A stretch of 64,000 nucleotides of DNA from Forficula auricularia (GCA_024734495.1 JALMQS010000075.1:4944832-5008831), one strand, 5' to 3'; shown: positions 45,896-57,537, counted from the stretch's first letter. Notes: generated by a model not told the origin, from the sequence alone. Translations and numbers: made by a program.

Positions 45896-46614
45896 TAAAA
45901 AAAATATTTTATTTATTTCCAACTTCGATTATTATCAGGATTGAAATAGCCAGCCAGATCGATTCGATGTTTTTATAAATATAATTTATTTATTCATTCA
46001 TTTATTTATTTGTTTTTATATAGATTCAAAATTATTTTATTATAGATTAGTCCAGCATTAGGAATATTCGTATTCTCAGTCAAAACGACCTGTCATAAAA
46101 GGTCATAAGCGACTGGGCATAGACACATTGTTTTATAAATACATCAAATTTTGGAACACCTAGTTTATTCTGAAATAAATATTTTTCTAATTAATATATT
46201 AAGTGAATATATATCAAAGAGAGTTATTTTTTACAGCGACATTTTTAAACAAGATTTATATATCGCAAGACCACTGCTGGTTGAGGCTATTGGGGTCAGC
46301 TAAATCTTAAATCTGGACCAGGAGAATTAGAAAAATATTTAAAAATTCATTATTTCTTACACAGAAATATATAAATTCAGATATTATTATTACTTAATAT
46401 CTGACAAAAATGTCCTGCATTTGATTCGCGTGTGAATCAAATGTAGGAAACTCATGATATAGTTTATTTTGGTTAGAAATTACTAAAACATGGGTTGCCG
46501 ATAATAAAAGTATTGAGAAAACTCAGAAACAAAAATGATACATTGTCAAATATTTAATTCATATAATATTAAAAATGTTATTATTTAAAATAATATAAAT
46601 TACTATTTTTTTAG

Positions 46615-46795
46615 CTCAAACTGGCTTATGATTGCATTAGTGATGATCGGCAAAATGGTTGTAACAGCTTCTTATAATGGAGTGTATATTTTCAGTGCAG
46701 AACAATTTCCTACAGTATTACGTAATATTGGAATAGGCTGTAGTAGTTCTTTTGCTCGACTTGGAGGAATAAGCGCTTCCTATATTAATCTCTTG
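46615..46795 (+). CDS. SLC22-type transporter exon, TM10-TM11
   Basis: The acceptor is ttttttag and the donor is gtaata. The protein segment starts SNWLMIALVMIGKM, continues through YNGVYIFSAEQFPTVLRNIG, and ends with a Gly/Ser-rich helix, SSFARLGGISASYINLL. SAE-x-(F/Y)PT-x-(L/V)RN-x-G is a strongly conserved stretch between TM10 and TM11 of SLC22 carriers, so family assignment is secure here. One base completes the split Asn codon and the exon ends in phase 0. The next intron is only about 107 bp, in contrast to the repeat-swollen introns upstream. Confidence 0.92.
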
Positions 46796-46902
46796 GTAAT
46801 AAATAATTATAATTGTTAAATATATTTTTTAACAAAGATATTTAATATTTATAATCATTAACTATCAAAATTATCTTGGAATTAAAACATATTAATTTCT
46901 AG

Positions 46903-47039
46903 GGTGATGTATGGCGGCCTTTACCACAAATAATTTTTGGAGCTCTTACTTTGACTGGAGGTTTAATGGCCCTTGCTTTGCCAGAAACCCTCAACAAAAA
47001 ATTACCAGATACAATCGAAGAATGTGAAAATTTTGGAAA
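46903..47039 (+). CDS. SLC22-type transporter exon, TM12 and C-terminal signature
   Basis: The exon starts after aatttctag. It encodes GDVWRPLPQIIFGALTLTGG, then MALALPETLNKKLPDTIEEC. This is the last membrane helix followed by the LPET-x(4)-LPDTIEE signature that closes most SLC22 proteins. It ends in phase 2 at a gtaagc donor, splitting a Lys codon (AA|A) with the terminal exon 86 bp downstream. Confidence 0.93.
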
Positions 47040-47125
47040 GTAAGCGTTGTTTAGATTTTTTTCTTAAAATTATTTATTGATTTTTTAAAATCTTATTTAT
47101 TGATTTTTTTCATTTTTTTTTTCAG

Positions 47126-47228
47126 ATATATACCAAAAAAGAAAGGCGAAAATCACAAGTTAAAGAAACTAAATATAACTTCAAATGCCAACAAGAATAT
47201 CAGTATTCAAGCTAAAAGCACAAAATGA
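47126..47228 (+). CDS. SLC22-type transporter terminal exon (cytoplasmic tail and stop)
   Basis: After a T-rich ttttttcag acceptor, 33 residues precede a TGA stop at 47226-47228. The tail is Lys/Asn-rich (YIPKKKGENHKLKK at the start, ending AKSTK), typical of the short variable cytoplasmic C terminus of these carriers. The first AATAAA downstream is at 47609-47614, a possible but distant poly(A) signal. The next gene lies on the opposite strand and ends 2.25 kb away, so the two genes converge. Confidence 0.88.
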
Positions 47229-47993
47229 TTTAATATTGATTCTAGTCTTAAATATAATTTAGAATAATTAATTTTCGATTGGTTAAATGGAGATTAATTC
47301 CTCTCATAAGAACATAATTATAATTAATTTTAAATATAATTTTACTTAATTTTATATATAAGTATATATGTATACAATATTATATATACTATTGATGTCT
47401 TTTTGCATTTAGTTGACATTCATGTACTTATACTTGATCTTGATCTATTATTATAAATACTACCTAATATTTTCATTGTATAAAATTCTCTTTAATTATT
47501 TTTTAAAAATAGTTGAGCTTCAACATGTTTCCTTATTGTTTGAATTTTGGAACTTATCAGAAAATTTCAACGTTCACTCTCTTTTGAATTAAAACAACCA
47601 AATGGCGTAAATAAAGTGAGCGGCGTGTTCAGGGACTCTGTACAACACATAGCTGATTTTTTGAAGGAAAATATACTTAGCCGAACAACCTAGTTTAAAA
47701 TTCTGGCCTATATTATATAGAATTTTAAATAATTTTTTTCCTAAAATGGAAGTAGAATAATTTTTTGATAATAAAAAAATATATTAATATTTGGTAGGGG
47801 CTACCAAACCGACTTAATTTTACTACTAATTAAAGGAAAAATTTTAAATAATTTATATTGCTCTTTAAATGATACTAACTAATAGTGAATTAAAGAATGA
47901 ATTACCATGTGCGTCTACCTTTGTAGTGTAAATAACTGGGATCGAGTAAAAAATGTTCATTGCTTTTATCAACAGGGAGCAGTTTCTCTAGAT

Positions 47994-48260
47994 CAGAGGT
48001 TCTGAACTTTTTTCTTCCAATTTCTGCAATTTTATAAGAATGCCGTTCCCCCTTTCCAGTATTTTCTAACTCAAAAACTGTATTTCAAATAATATGCTTT
48101 TAATATTGAAAATACAAGGTAAATTTTAATTGAGAATAAAGATAAGTAATATTTACTTAATGAGAATGGTGGGGTTGTTTTGTTGCCATCTTATGAAATT
48201 CCTCCCTTGTTATACTAAAATTCCTCCTTGGGGGGAATTCCCTCCGGTGGAGAACCACTG
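47994..48260. mobile_element. hAT-type MITE (267 bp)
   Basis: It starts CAGAGGTTCTGAACTTTTTT and ends ggtggagaaccactg. The flanks CTCTAGAT and CTCTAGAG form an 8-bp target duplication with one change. CAG-GGTTCT-AAC ends and 8-bp duplications are typical of hAT. It lies in the intergenic space between the two convergent genes. Confidence 0.8.
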
Positions 48261-48861
48261 CTCTAGAGAGTCACTGATCGATGTGTTATTGTAAATTTGT
48301 TGAGAAACAAAATTAAAAAGAAAAATACAAATTTATTTATGTAATTATTTGACTCCAAGCTTTGCCCCCTCTCTGGGAAATTTTCTGTAAACGCCCAATG
48401 ACCCCACCCCCCAGATCAAAAAATATCTACGCCACTGAAAAAAGTACAAAATTAATATATAAATCGAGAAATCGATTTGAAATGTATCATGTGAAATTTA
48501 TATTTATTTATTCTTTAAATTATAATGAAATAATCATATACTCGTTGGATTATACATAATTTCCTAGCCTTTATCTTCAACTAAAAAACAAATTATATTT
48601 TTTATGAATTAAAAATAATATTATATAAATGTTTTTATTGGAGAAACCCTTAATATTAAACTAACAAAAATTGAACCGTAATTAGAACTGGTTCTAATTC
48701 CATTATTATTTTCCACATTTTCTATAGTTCCGTAATTCTTACTTGATTTATAAAACTTTTTAACTTATTATTATTTAAGAATGGCTCTTAGCTTATTTAA
48801 TAATTAGAAAGATGCTTCTTATCATGTTTTTGTTTTAATCAAATACTCTCTCTGCCTTTCA

Positions 48862-49173
48862 CAGGTAGCACAAGAGATTCTACGAATATCCACCAAATAT
48901 ATTAAAAGTATATATATATATTCTAATTATTTCTTAGAATATTTGCACCTGAAAAATTCTTGGACGAATCTTCCGGAAATATCCTGCGGTGAATAATCTA
49001 AGAATGTTCAACTAAGAATATTCTAGTAAATTGAATTAAATGTCCTACACGAATATTTTAGTTCTAAGAAAATTTCCAGAATATCTACAAAGATTGAAAG
49101 ATTATTCACAGAATATTCCAATGTCCAGAAAAGATATTATCAGAATATTTATAGATTATTCTTGTGCTACCTG
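48862..49173. mobile_element. MITE with 14-bp TIRs (312 bp)
   Basis: CAGGTAGCACAAGA and its perfect complement bound the element. The interior has repeated gaatattc/gaatattt words. No target duplication is visible. Confidence 0.7.
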
Positions 49174-49481
49174 GATTGTAGCCTATCCTCGTAGATCGTG
49201 AATAAGGGAAAATATTTTATAAACACTGTTCCAAAAACAACGTAATTTTTTGCTTTGAATAATTTTAATTTTTATGGAAATGCATTAACTATTACATCTT
49301 TCTGTTTCACTATGTGTTATGATTCAAGTGTGAAACACGATATCCGGCATCTGATCTAGAAACTTAAGCCAGCATTACTTTTTTATTAAAATCTTGAGAC
49401 ATAGATATTATTTAAATCTTAAAAATATTATTATCTTGAAACTTGTTTTATATTATTTTTTTCTTTTGGTTGAAGTTTTTT

Positions 49482-49570
49482 TCACTTGACTTGTTTGGAA
49501 CTACTTCCTAAAAGTTCGGATATTGCAGTCTCCAGTTCATTTAAAGATGGAGTCAATGAATTTGGCGAAC
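49482..49570 (-). CDS. Unrecognised Pro/acidic-rich protein, terminal exon
   Basis: The acceptor is tttttttgag and the stop TGA is at 49482-49484. The 28 residues, SPNSLTPSLNELETAISELL then GSSSKQVK, could form a short amphipathic C-terminal helix (LNELETAISELL). An AATAAA on the minus strand at 49382-49387, about 95 nt after the stop, is a good poly(A) signal. Together the six exons give about 405 residues with every splice phase consistent. This is strong evidence for a real gene even though its family is unknown. Confidence 0.78.
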
Positions 49571-49654
49571 CTCAAAAAAAAAATGATGAATGATTAGTTT
49601 TTATTTAATATTAAAATTAGAAACAAAAATACAAATTTAAAAAATAATTCTCAC

Positions 49655-49806
49655 TATTCTCTTCTTCTTTATTTTTATTTTCTTTTAAGAGATACAATAA
49701 ATTGGAATGATCCAAACTTCCTGACCTTACAGGAGTTGGCGGCGGTGTTGAATGAGATACTCCAGAAAAACTTCCTCTAAATCCATAATCTACGACATCT
49801 AAGATC
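49655..49806 (-). CDS. Unrecognised Pro/acidic-rich protein, penultimate exon
   Basis: The exon sits between atttatttcag and AATA|GTGAGA. It reads ILDVVDYGFRGSFSGVSHST, then PPPTPVRSGSLDHSNLLYLL and a Lys/Glu-rich end. STPPPTPVRSGSL is a proline-directed/basophilic phosphosite-like segment. A run of leucines (NLLYLL) forms a short hydrophobic patch. Both split codons (GA|G Glu and A|GT Ser) agree with the neighbours. Confidence 0.8.
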
Positions 49807-51201
49807 CTGAAATAAATTTTAAATATAGTACATCTATTATTGAAAAAATACAAATATAATTTATGAAGTCAATTATACAGAAAGATGCTCATTATTATCA
49901 TTTTTATTACCAAGGGCTCAGGAAAGAGGCGAAATCTAGTATTAAATTGATTAAAAAAAATATTTTTTTGCCTAATGTGTTTAAAAATAATAAAACGTAG
50001 AGAAAGATCAATTTTTTCTGTGTGTCTGAATTCCGATACCCACGATAAGTCAAGAACGGAAAATAAAAAGTAAAAGAAAGTTGGTTTGTCTGCCAAAATG
50101 CTTCTTGTATTTCCAAAGTAGAAAACTGATTAGATTTCAGAACCTCTAACTATAGAAATTCCAGCTCAAAAATTTAGAAAATATATTTTTATTGAAATTC
50201 TCCCGGGTAGTCATGATAAAAGCTTAAACAAAGAAACAGGTGCTTTGAATTTAAATATAATAAATTTATTTATTTATTTATTTTAAAGACCATTAGCAGT
50301 TTGTGGAGAGCGTACCAAGTCTTGAAAAAATGTTCACTTTTTTCCCAATTTAGAGATATCTATTCTTCCTTAGGAGTATGAGAGTTGGAATTATAGGACT
50401 TCAATCGTTGTAAATCATTTTAGGAGAGTTAAAGAGCTTTAAAAATATTATATATTTCAGTCTAAAATTGAAAAAATAATACTAACTTATTTATTGGTTT
50501 CACTTTGCGAAAAGGTGTGAAGTCCAGGAAATTGCTTAATTCAAAATCTAGACAATAAATTCGTTAAGGATGATTTTCATTATGTCAGAAGGGTTGATTT
50601 CACTCCCTCGGGAATTGAACACGAGTGGCAAAATTTCTAAATTATTAAATTTTTACCCGAGACGAACCGGTCTGACAAACATATCATGCATTCAAATTTT
50701 TTGTGGGAATTTGTTAAATATTTTTCTTTAATTTTCTGTTAAGCCATTTCTGAATGCCGACAGGTATAAAATCACCTAATAATGGCCACTTTGGGCCTCT
50801 CTCACACCCCCTAAATAAAATAAATCTTAAAAAATTAAACCTATTCTTATTAAAGAGTTAAAATCTTAACCCTTTTGTCGGCGAAGCCGTTTGTACCGAA
50901 GTTGGCCCCTTTTTCACATTTATGTTTTTGGTCAGATTTAGTTTACAAGATACAATGCTTTAACAGACAGATATTGGAGCAACACCATATTACCCATTTT
51001 ACTTTTTAAAATAAAAGTCTACAAATCATTCCTACCATCATATCGGATTCAGTAGTTGAAAATCTGTCTTTAGCTATTATCGTGTTTTCTTTAAAAAGCA
51101 CTCAAACATCTCAGTAACTCAGTATGTATATTTGCTTAACTTTTTCAGATATTCATATTATATGATAAATTGGTCAATTAAATAAATTAAATATCTCTTA
51201 C
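49807..51201. other. Intron of the minus-strand gene
   Basis: No exon or complete element is recognised. 50740-50800 resembles 32490-32540 weakly (tctgaatgccgac and tctgaacaccgac). Confidence 0.4.
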
Positions 51202-51499
51202 TCATCATTATCGTTGATGACTGGTAAACTCTCCCGACGACCTACAGGATGTATTTCTACAATATCAGGAAAGTCTCGAGGTGCAGATGGACGTCTATGA
51301 CCCAAAGTTCTGTAATTTTGAAATCTTTCTAATGTCTCTAACTCGTCATCTTCATCACTAAAATGTTCTTGTTTATCTTCCTTATTATCTTTAGTGAGAC
51401 CCGCTTCCGTTGTGTTAATTTCTTTTAATATATTCGGTTCATTCTTGTTTTTGTTTAAATCCATCTTTTCTTCAATTGGTGCTGACATCTCTGGAGGAT
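51202..51499 (-). CDS. Unrecognised Pro/acidic-rich protein, acidic exon
   Basis: A 298-nt exon opens in phase 1 after an aacttag acceptor and closes in phase 2 at GATGA|GTAAGA. It encodes DPPEMSAPIEEKMDLNKNKN, an acidic stretch QEHFSDEDDELETLERFQNY, and a basic-proline segment, GHRRPSAPRDFPDIVEIHPV. SDEDDE is a likely casein kinase 2 acceptor context and RRPS/RRES are basophilic kinase-like sites (inference). The exon also contains a stop-less reading frame starting MNLDPPEM, but the splice-consistent reading enters at DPPEM. Confidence 0.8.
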
Positions 51500-52189
51500 C
51501 TAAGTTCAAATATGAAAATGTTTATATTATAATCAAAAAATATCTACCAACTCCAAATTATTTGAAAAGATATTAAAAATGATATTTTACTAAGCATGTC
51601 ATATTTAAGGTCATCGAAAAAAAAAATCAGGATTCGGTTGCAGACAAACTAATAAATCGAGATTTCTTGAATCGTACGACAAAACAGAGCTACTATGCAG
51701 GGAATGTTAATCAGATATTTTAAAACCTATTCCATGTTTAACTCTTAAGTAAAAACTCACTTTTATGACACCACGCATTTATCAATGATAAATGGTAAAA
51801 ACTCGTTTTTGCAGATAATACTTCTAAGTACTTTTTTTATCTCCTAAAAGAAAACTATAGTAATATACATATAATGTATTTTAAGCATACAATATCGTAA
51901 GCTTGGGGGATTTACAGGAGTTAATTAAAGCTATTTAATAAGCTAAACCAAAAATTATTATAATAAATCAAAAAGAAAGAAAAAAATATTGGTGGCTTGA
52001 ACTAAATAAAAAAGATTTAAACAAATTTTGTATTTTTTTTTTTTTTTTTGTTTAAAATTCAGTTATTTTATTTAAATACTGAATAAAAGGCGTACAGAAA
52101 AATATGTTTAAAAATATTTTTCTCCATGTCTAAGAAATTTTAAATAAATATGGAAAAAAAATGAAAAAATTTTGAATGAATATTAGGTT

Positions 52190-52640
52190 GTACCTAATAA
52201 GTGGTCTATGAATATACCAAATAAAAACAGATCCCGTTCTATTTTTTCATTTAATATTATTTTTTGTTAATAATTTTTTATTCAGATTCATAGATTGACA
52301 ATTTCCCAAAATTAAGAACCTTATTCACTACTGAAGACGATGGTCAACTAGACATGACGAAACTTTAAGATGAATTTTGACTTTGTTGAACAGACAACCC
52401 AAGGATAATGAAAACTACAAATCCGAATAAAATTATTTATTAGAACTTTATTTTTTCTCTTTTAAAACTAGTAATATCTTCCTTTCTTCTTCTGAGTATA
52501 AAAAGAGCAACATGATCATTTCAACCCCGAAGTAGGAGGGAAGATCTTTCCAAACATCACTTTTAAAAGAGCAAAATGACGTTCAAAAAGAGCAAAATGA
52601 CGTTCCAATAAATTTTTATTTTATTCGGAATTTGTTCTTG
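52190..52640. repeat. Decayed PLE ends
   Basis: 52335-52371 (ctgaagacgatggtcaac, then gacgaaac) and 52520-52555 (cgaagtaggagggaagatc, then ccaaac) are degraded hammerhead-like hairpins. gagcaaaatgacgttc is tandemly repeated at 52568-52605. Confidence 0.5.
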
Positions 52641-52780
52641 ATTCTACTTCATAGTCCAACACTGCATTTCGTGTCGTTGAGGCCTCTTCGAATTTAAATT
52701 AGTGTCCTCCCCTGTTTTGTATTTAATCTTTTTTTTCATTCTTTCACCGAAAAATTACTTTTAAAACTTCGAAAAATTAT

Positions 52781-55179
52781 TTGATCAAATCATTATTTGA
52801 ATTTTCAGACTAAATTTTATCAACTGCAATAACTTTTTAATTATTCACCGTAGAGCTTTGACTCTTATAGACATTTTTGTTTAGAATTGAATTTACTTTA
52901 ACAAAGGTCATTATACAAAGTTGTGTATTTCAAAGGGTTAGGCAAAAATGTTTAAATATATGTTTCATTTCAAATTTGATCTCTTATACAAGCAAAAGCA
53001 AGTGACCTACAAAAAAAGTTACATGAAACAATTTTTAGGGATTTAAATGTACTACAAAAAATCTTATATAATTAATTTGTCTACGACTAATAATTTAGAA
53101 GATAGACGAAGATTTTAAAATTATATTCACGAATTTTTTTTGGTTAAAATAAAAATAATTTTTCAAAAATATTTACTTTTTCTTGTAAAGGGTTGTTTCC
53201 TGTAATATACCAAAAATTTTTAGCGAAATCCTTGATATCAACCGAATGCCACTTTTATTCCATCTCATGGCGAGGTCGGACTTGCGTCGCACCTCTCGAT
53301 ATTATGGTAGACCAAAAGAATTATAAATGAAAAAGAAAGCGATCTTATTTTATCATTTTCATCTATCTGAAGGTTCACAGTATCATTTTAATATAAGAAA
53401 ATAGCATTTTAATTAAGAATTTTGTAGTTTAAAAGAAATTGTATGAAAAGATTCACTTTCTTCTCTCCGGGAGCGAATCAACTAGAAATGGCGAAAAGTT
53501 TTATTTTTTTTCTCATTAGATATTTATTCAAATCTATTGAAATTTCATATCTACGTATTATTTTCATTTATCTTTTATATGCAATATTTATTATTGAGAA
53601 ATTTGCATTTTAAAGGGTAGTTTATTTGAAGTCCAATTTGAAAAAACGCTAATAACTCCGTTGAAATTTTTTTTAAAAATATAAAATTAATAGATATTAT
53701 AAAACAATTAATTATTAATAATTTACTTCAATTTTGAACGAAATCGGTACAGTACTTTTTGAGAAAATGGTCAAAAACCATCTGAACCGTCTATGAAAGG
53801 CCGTTTTAGACACATTTTAAAATTCATCTCCATGTCACAAGTCAATATTTCGTTTCATATAACTTTTTAAACTTTTTTCAAAGGCATCGCGTGCTTTCAA
53901 AAAACGGCCTTTCATCAGACGGTTCAGATGGTTTTTGACCATTTTTCTCAAAAAGTACTATACCGATTTCGTTCAAAATTGAAGTAAATTATTAATAATT
54001 GATTGTTTTATAATATCTATTAGTTTTATATTTTTAAAAAAAATTTCAACGGAGTTATTAGGGTTTGTTAAAATGTGACTTCAAATAAACTACCCTTTAA
54101 AATGCAAATTTCTAAATAATAAATATTGCATGTAAAAGATAAATGAAAATAATGAGCAGATATGAAATTTCAATAAATTTGAATAAATATCTAATGAGAA
54201 AAAAATAAAACTTTTCGCCATTTCTAGTTGATTCGCTCCCAGAGAGAAGAAAATGAATCTTTTCAAGCATTTTCTTTTAAACCCCAAAATTCTTAATTAA
54301 ATGCTACTGGCTATATTAAAATGATACAGTGAACCTTCAGATAGATGAAAGCGATAGAATAAGATCGTGCTTTCTATTTCATTTATAATTCTTTTGGTCC
54401 ACCATAATATCGAGAGGCGACGTAAGTCTCGACCTCGCCATGAGATGGAGTAAAAGTGGCATTCGGTTGGATATCAAGATTTCGTTAAAATTTTTTGATA
54501 TATTACAGGAAACAACCCTTTACCAGAAAAAATAAATATTTTTGAAAAAAAAAATTTATTTTAACCAAAAAAAATTCGGGAATATAATTTTAAAATCTTC
54601 GTCTATCTTCTAAATTATTAGTCGTAGACAAATTAATTATATAAGATTTTTTGTAGTACATTTAAATCCCTAAAAATTGTTTCATGTAACTTTTGTAGGT
54701 CGCTTACTTTTGTTTCTATATTTGAAATTGAAACATATATTTAAACATTTTTGACTAACCCTTTGAAATAAGATAAGATAATAATTTATTGTTTAAAAGC
54801 CAGTTTGGCTAATATAATTTTGAAAAAATAGAATAAAAAACAAAAATATAACAATAAAACATTATAAAAAAATAAAACAAAACAAAAAACAAAAATAAAG
54901 TACTTAAACAAAACGAAAAACAAAAAAAATAAAAAATCTTATTTTAAATTTTTTATTTTATCTATTCATTAACTATGAATGCCGGGATGCGGAGAGCCTC
55001 AACCACAAAGTGAAATAAGTCTTTGAAATACCCAACTTTGTATAATGACCTTTGTTAAAGTAAATTCAATTCTAAACAAAAATGTCTATAAGAGTCAAAG
55101 CTCTATGGTGAACAATTAAAAAGTTATTGCAGTTGATAAAATTTAGTCTGAAAATTCAAACCCAATGATTTGATCAAAT
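52781..55179. repeat. 2.4-kb intronic inverted repeat (arms about 1.0 kb, loop about 90 bp)
   Basis: The left arm 52781-53808 and right arm 53900-55179 are close complements (tgaaaggccgtttt against aaaacggcctttca at the inner edge; ttgatcaaat at the outer edge). The right arm has a 250-bp retroelement insertion. It lies wholly within an intron of the minus-strand gene, so its transcript can fold into a very long hairpin. The same 80-bp segment (gtgtcctcccctgttttgta and gtgtccttccctgttttata) sits in direct orientation outside both arms. Confidence 0.85.
54771..55020 (-). mobile_element. Short retroelement insertion with 10-bp target duplication
   Basis: CTTTGAAATA occurs at 54761-54770 and 55021-55030. 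The insert read on the minus strand ends in caataaattattatcttatct, an A/T tail typical of a 5'-truncated LINE or SINE. It interrupts the right arm of the large inverted repeat, whose left arm preserves the empty site. Confidence 0.75.
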
Positions 55180-55469
55180 AAATTAAATTAGTGTCCTTCC
55201 CTGTTTTATATTTAATCTTTTTTTTCATTCTTTCACAAACAAAATTACTTTTAAAACCTCTGTATTTGGCAGGAAATATGCAATATCCTTCAAATATGCA
55301 ATTTTATGCAATATTACTCAAATATGCAAAAATATGCGGTATAAAATTTAAGCCACAGTATCCTAGATCCATGATTCGGATAGATAATTGATCCTTGGGT
55401 CGTACGTGGTGGCAAAAAAATATGCAAGCATAGGAATCCGGTCTCTACTTATAATGTAATATGTTCAAC

Positions 55470-55612
55470 CGAGGGGTGACCCGCGACCTAATATCGTGTA
55501 TACCTGCTTTCACTTACACTTTCATTTCCAAGTAGCAGACAATAGATGAAGGGTCTTTATCTAATGAATTCCAAAATAATTTCTCATAATTCCAATCCCG
55601 GTTCACCCCTCG
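55470..55612. mobile_element. hAT-type MITE (143 bp)
   Basis: The TIRs are CGAGGGGTGACCCGCG and, inverted, CGAGGGGTGAACCGGG. Perfect 8-bp target duplication TGTTCAAC (55462-55469, 55613-55620). Confidence 0.85.
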
Positions 55613-55712
55613 TGTTCAACATAATATCCCCACATATGCACAGTTCTCACATATCCCCACATATGCACAGTTCCCCTTCATTTTAATGATAGATAAATTG
55701 CAAATGACTTGC

Positions 55713-55894
55713 CTTGGTTGGAAATTTTTCTTTCGGTCAGTCTTGACTTGGGTTCCAGGGGCGCTAAGCCTTTGATTGGGAGGTATTCAACTTCGTCGTC
55801 ACTCAGATCCTCAGCTCCCATCGTCACTTCAATCCGTCCGGAACATAAGTCGCTTACAAATTGATTGGCATCAAAAGAGCCAAAGGATCGGCAT
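55713..55894 (-). CDS. Unrecognised Pro/acidic-rich protein, exon ending in a GC donor
   Basis: The exon follows ataattccag. It encodes CRSFGSFDANQFVSDLCSG, then RIEVTMGAEDLSDDEVEYLP, then a basic stretch (PKSRLTERKISNQ). No GT donor fits, but AAG|GCAAGT at 55713/55712 matches the known GC-AG intron consensus. It leaves phase 1 (G|AT, Asp), which joins in frame to the next exon 4.2 kb away. The intervening intron contains a 2.4-kb inverted repeat. The exon matches no family I know. Confidence 0.78.
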
Positions 55895-56173
55895 CTGGAA
55901 TTATATTAGGATTTATCATAAGTCAATGCCTTCGGTCAAGTGATTTATTCTTGAACAAACTTAAGTGCGTAAATTGAAAAATTTAAATACGCATTATTTA
56001 TCATTTAAAATATCTAATAAGTTTAAAATAAAATAAGTATTTAAGATTTTAAGCTCGATTTTAAGTAATAGTCAGAGAGTAATTGGTGTCTAGGTGTGTA
56101 GAAGTACATATCCCTTTTCCAGAAATTATGAAAAATATATAAAATTTAGTTTGATTTATTATAATTATAATTA

Positions 56174-56364
56174 CACTGTTCGACAAAAATTTCTCCTCGT
56201 TAACCTAACAATGGATTATCATGCATATTTCCGATAATATCTCAAAACTCGGACGTGTTGTAAAAAATCGGGAAATTGTATGAAAGTCAGCGTATAAAAA
56301 ATTTACTGGAATCCATTATTAGGTTTACGGGGACAAATTTCTGTTTACTTTTTGTCGAGTAGTG
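56174..56364. mobile_element. MITE with CACTGTTCGACAAAAA ends (191 bp)
   Basis: The left end CACTGTTCGACAAAAATT and the complement of CACTACTCGACAAAAAGT at the right are flanked by TTA on both sides. ttaacctaacaatgga and tccattattaggttta pair inside. Confidence 0.7.
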
Positions 56365-56500
56365 TTATTATTATTATTCCAAAACGAAACAAATATTAAT
56401 GTAAATATGTATGGTATTCTAATGATAATTGAATTAATTATATACCTACTTATATATAAAATCAGTGGGGGAAGAACTTTAACTACCTCCTCTAAAAATG

Positions 56501-57126
56501 GTTGTCTGTAAAGTTGAATCAGACAACGTCATAAGAAAATACTGATGGAATGGTATTTTCTTATGACGTTGTCACGTTCAACTATCGTCAGTAAACCGAC
56601 TTTACAGACAACCGATTTTTTTCATAAAATTCTTCGTTCAGAAAAATCATTTTAAATTTACAAAATACTTGAATAAAATTTATTGTTTAAATTTCTACTC
56701 GACTGTTAAAATTTAATTTTTGATTTTATTATTTTATAATAATAAATTTTGTATTGACATTATTTCTTTCAGCAAGTAAACTGAATAAAAGTTGTTGTTC
56801 AATTAGTTACTTAATTATTTTTGCAAATTTAATTGTAATTTGTTGTAAAAAAGTAATAATTTTGAATAATTTATTATAAGAATAAACTGTGATTAAATTA
56901 TTGTTCATAAATCTTAAATTTAAAATTTAAAATTTGGAAACATCATTAAAATTTTTGTAACTGTAGCTTTTAAAAAGCCCGCCTCAATCTTTGTCGCTCG
57001 TTCCGCGCTCTCGCTTGCACTTCAAGCCTTAAATGGAACGCCTCAGAGCGAGGTAACGCCGCACGAGTCATGTTTTTTCGTGCGCGCAGCCGGCTCCATC
57101 GAATTATAAGACGTTGTCAAGTCAAA
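56501..57126. mobile_element. Hairpin-headed MITE, family B copy 3
   Basis: The head is shortened (ggttgtctgtaaagttgaat) but the hairpin and body match copy 2 over about 500 bp with a handful of substitutions. The tail is ataagacgttgtcaagtcaa. It lies in an intron of the minus-strand gene. Confidence 0.8.
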
Positions 57127-57506
57127 ACTGAAAAATTTCTAGGCAGGGTCCCACTAAAAAGGCGTATCTGATTTTTTTGGGGAGGGATTCTACCATCTTA
57201 AGAAAAAATATATATAAGGCATATAACAAAAATATAAACCGCTACTTCATAAATATATTCAATTCACCCAAATGAACTTGATCTAAACATATATTTTCCC
57301 AAAAAAAGCCATTTTCATGCTCCAGTTATGTTTGTAAAAAGAAGGCTGCTAGAAAAGTGCGAAGAAATAATTTATGGCGGGGGCACATTATTCATTTAGT
57401 CTGGAATTTGTTTTATTTCATGTTTATTTTTTCTAAATTAATAGAGCAAAGGGTGTGTAGTTTCGCAGTGAATGAAATAAAACTCAAAAGAGGTTTATAC
57501 AAACTC

Positions 57507-57537
57507 AATATATTTCGGATTATTAGTCCATCATCAG
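57507..57537 (-). ncRNA. Hammerhead-like ribozyme motif (left arm)
   Basis: CTGATGA, extra T, 3-bp stem II GGA/TCC with 7-base loop, GAAA, then TATATT. ATATAT is self-complementary; predicted triplet ATT. Confidence 0.5.
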
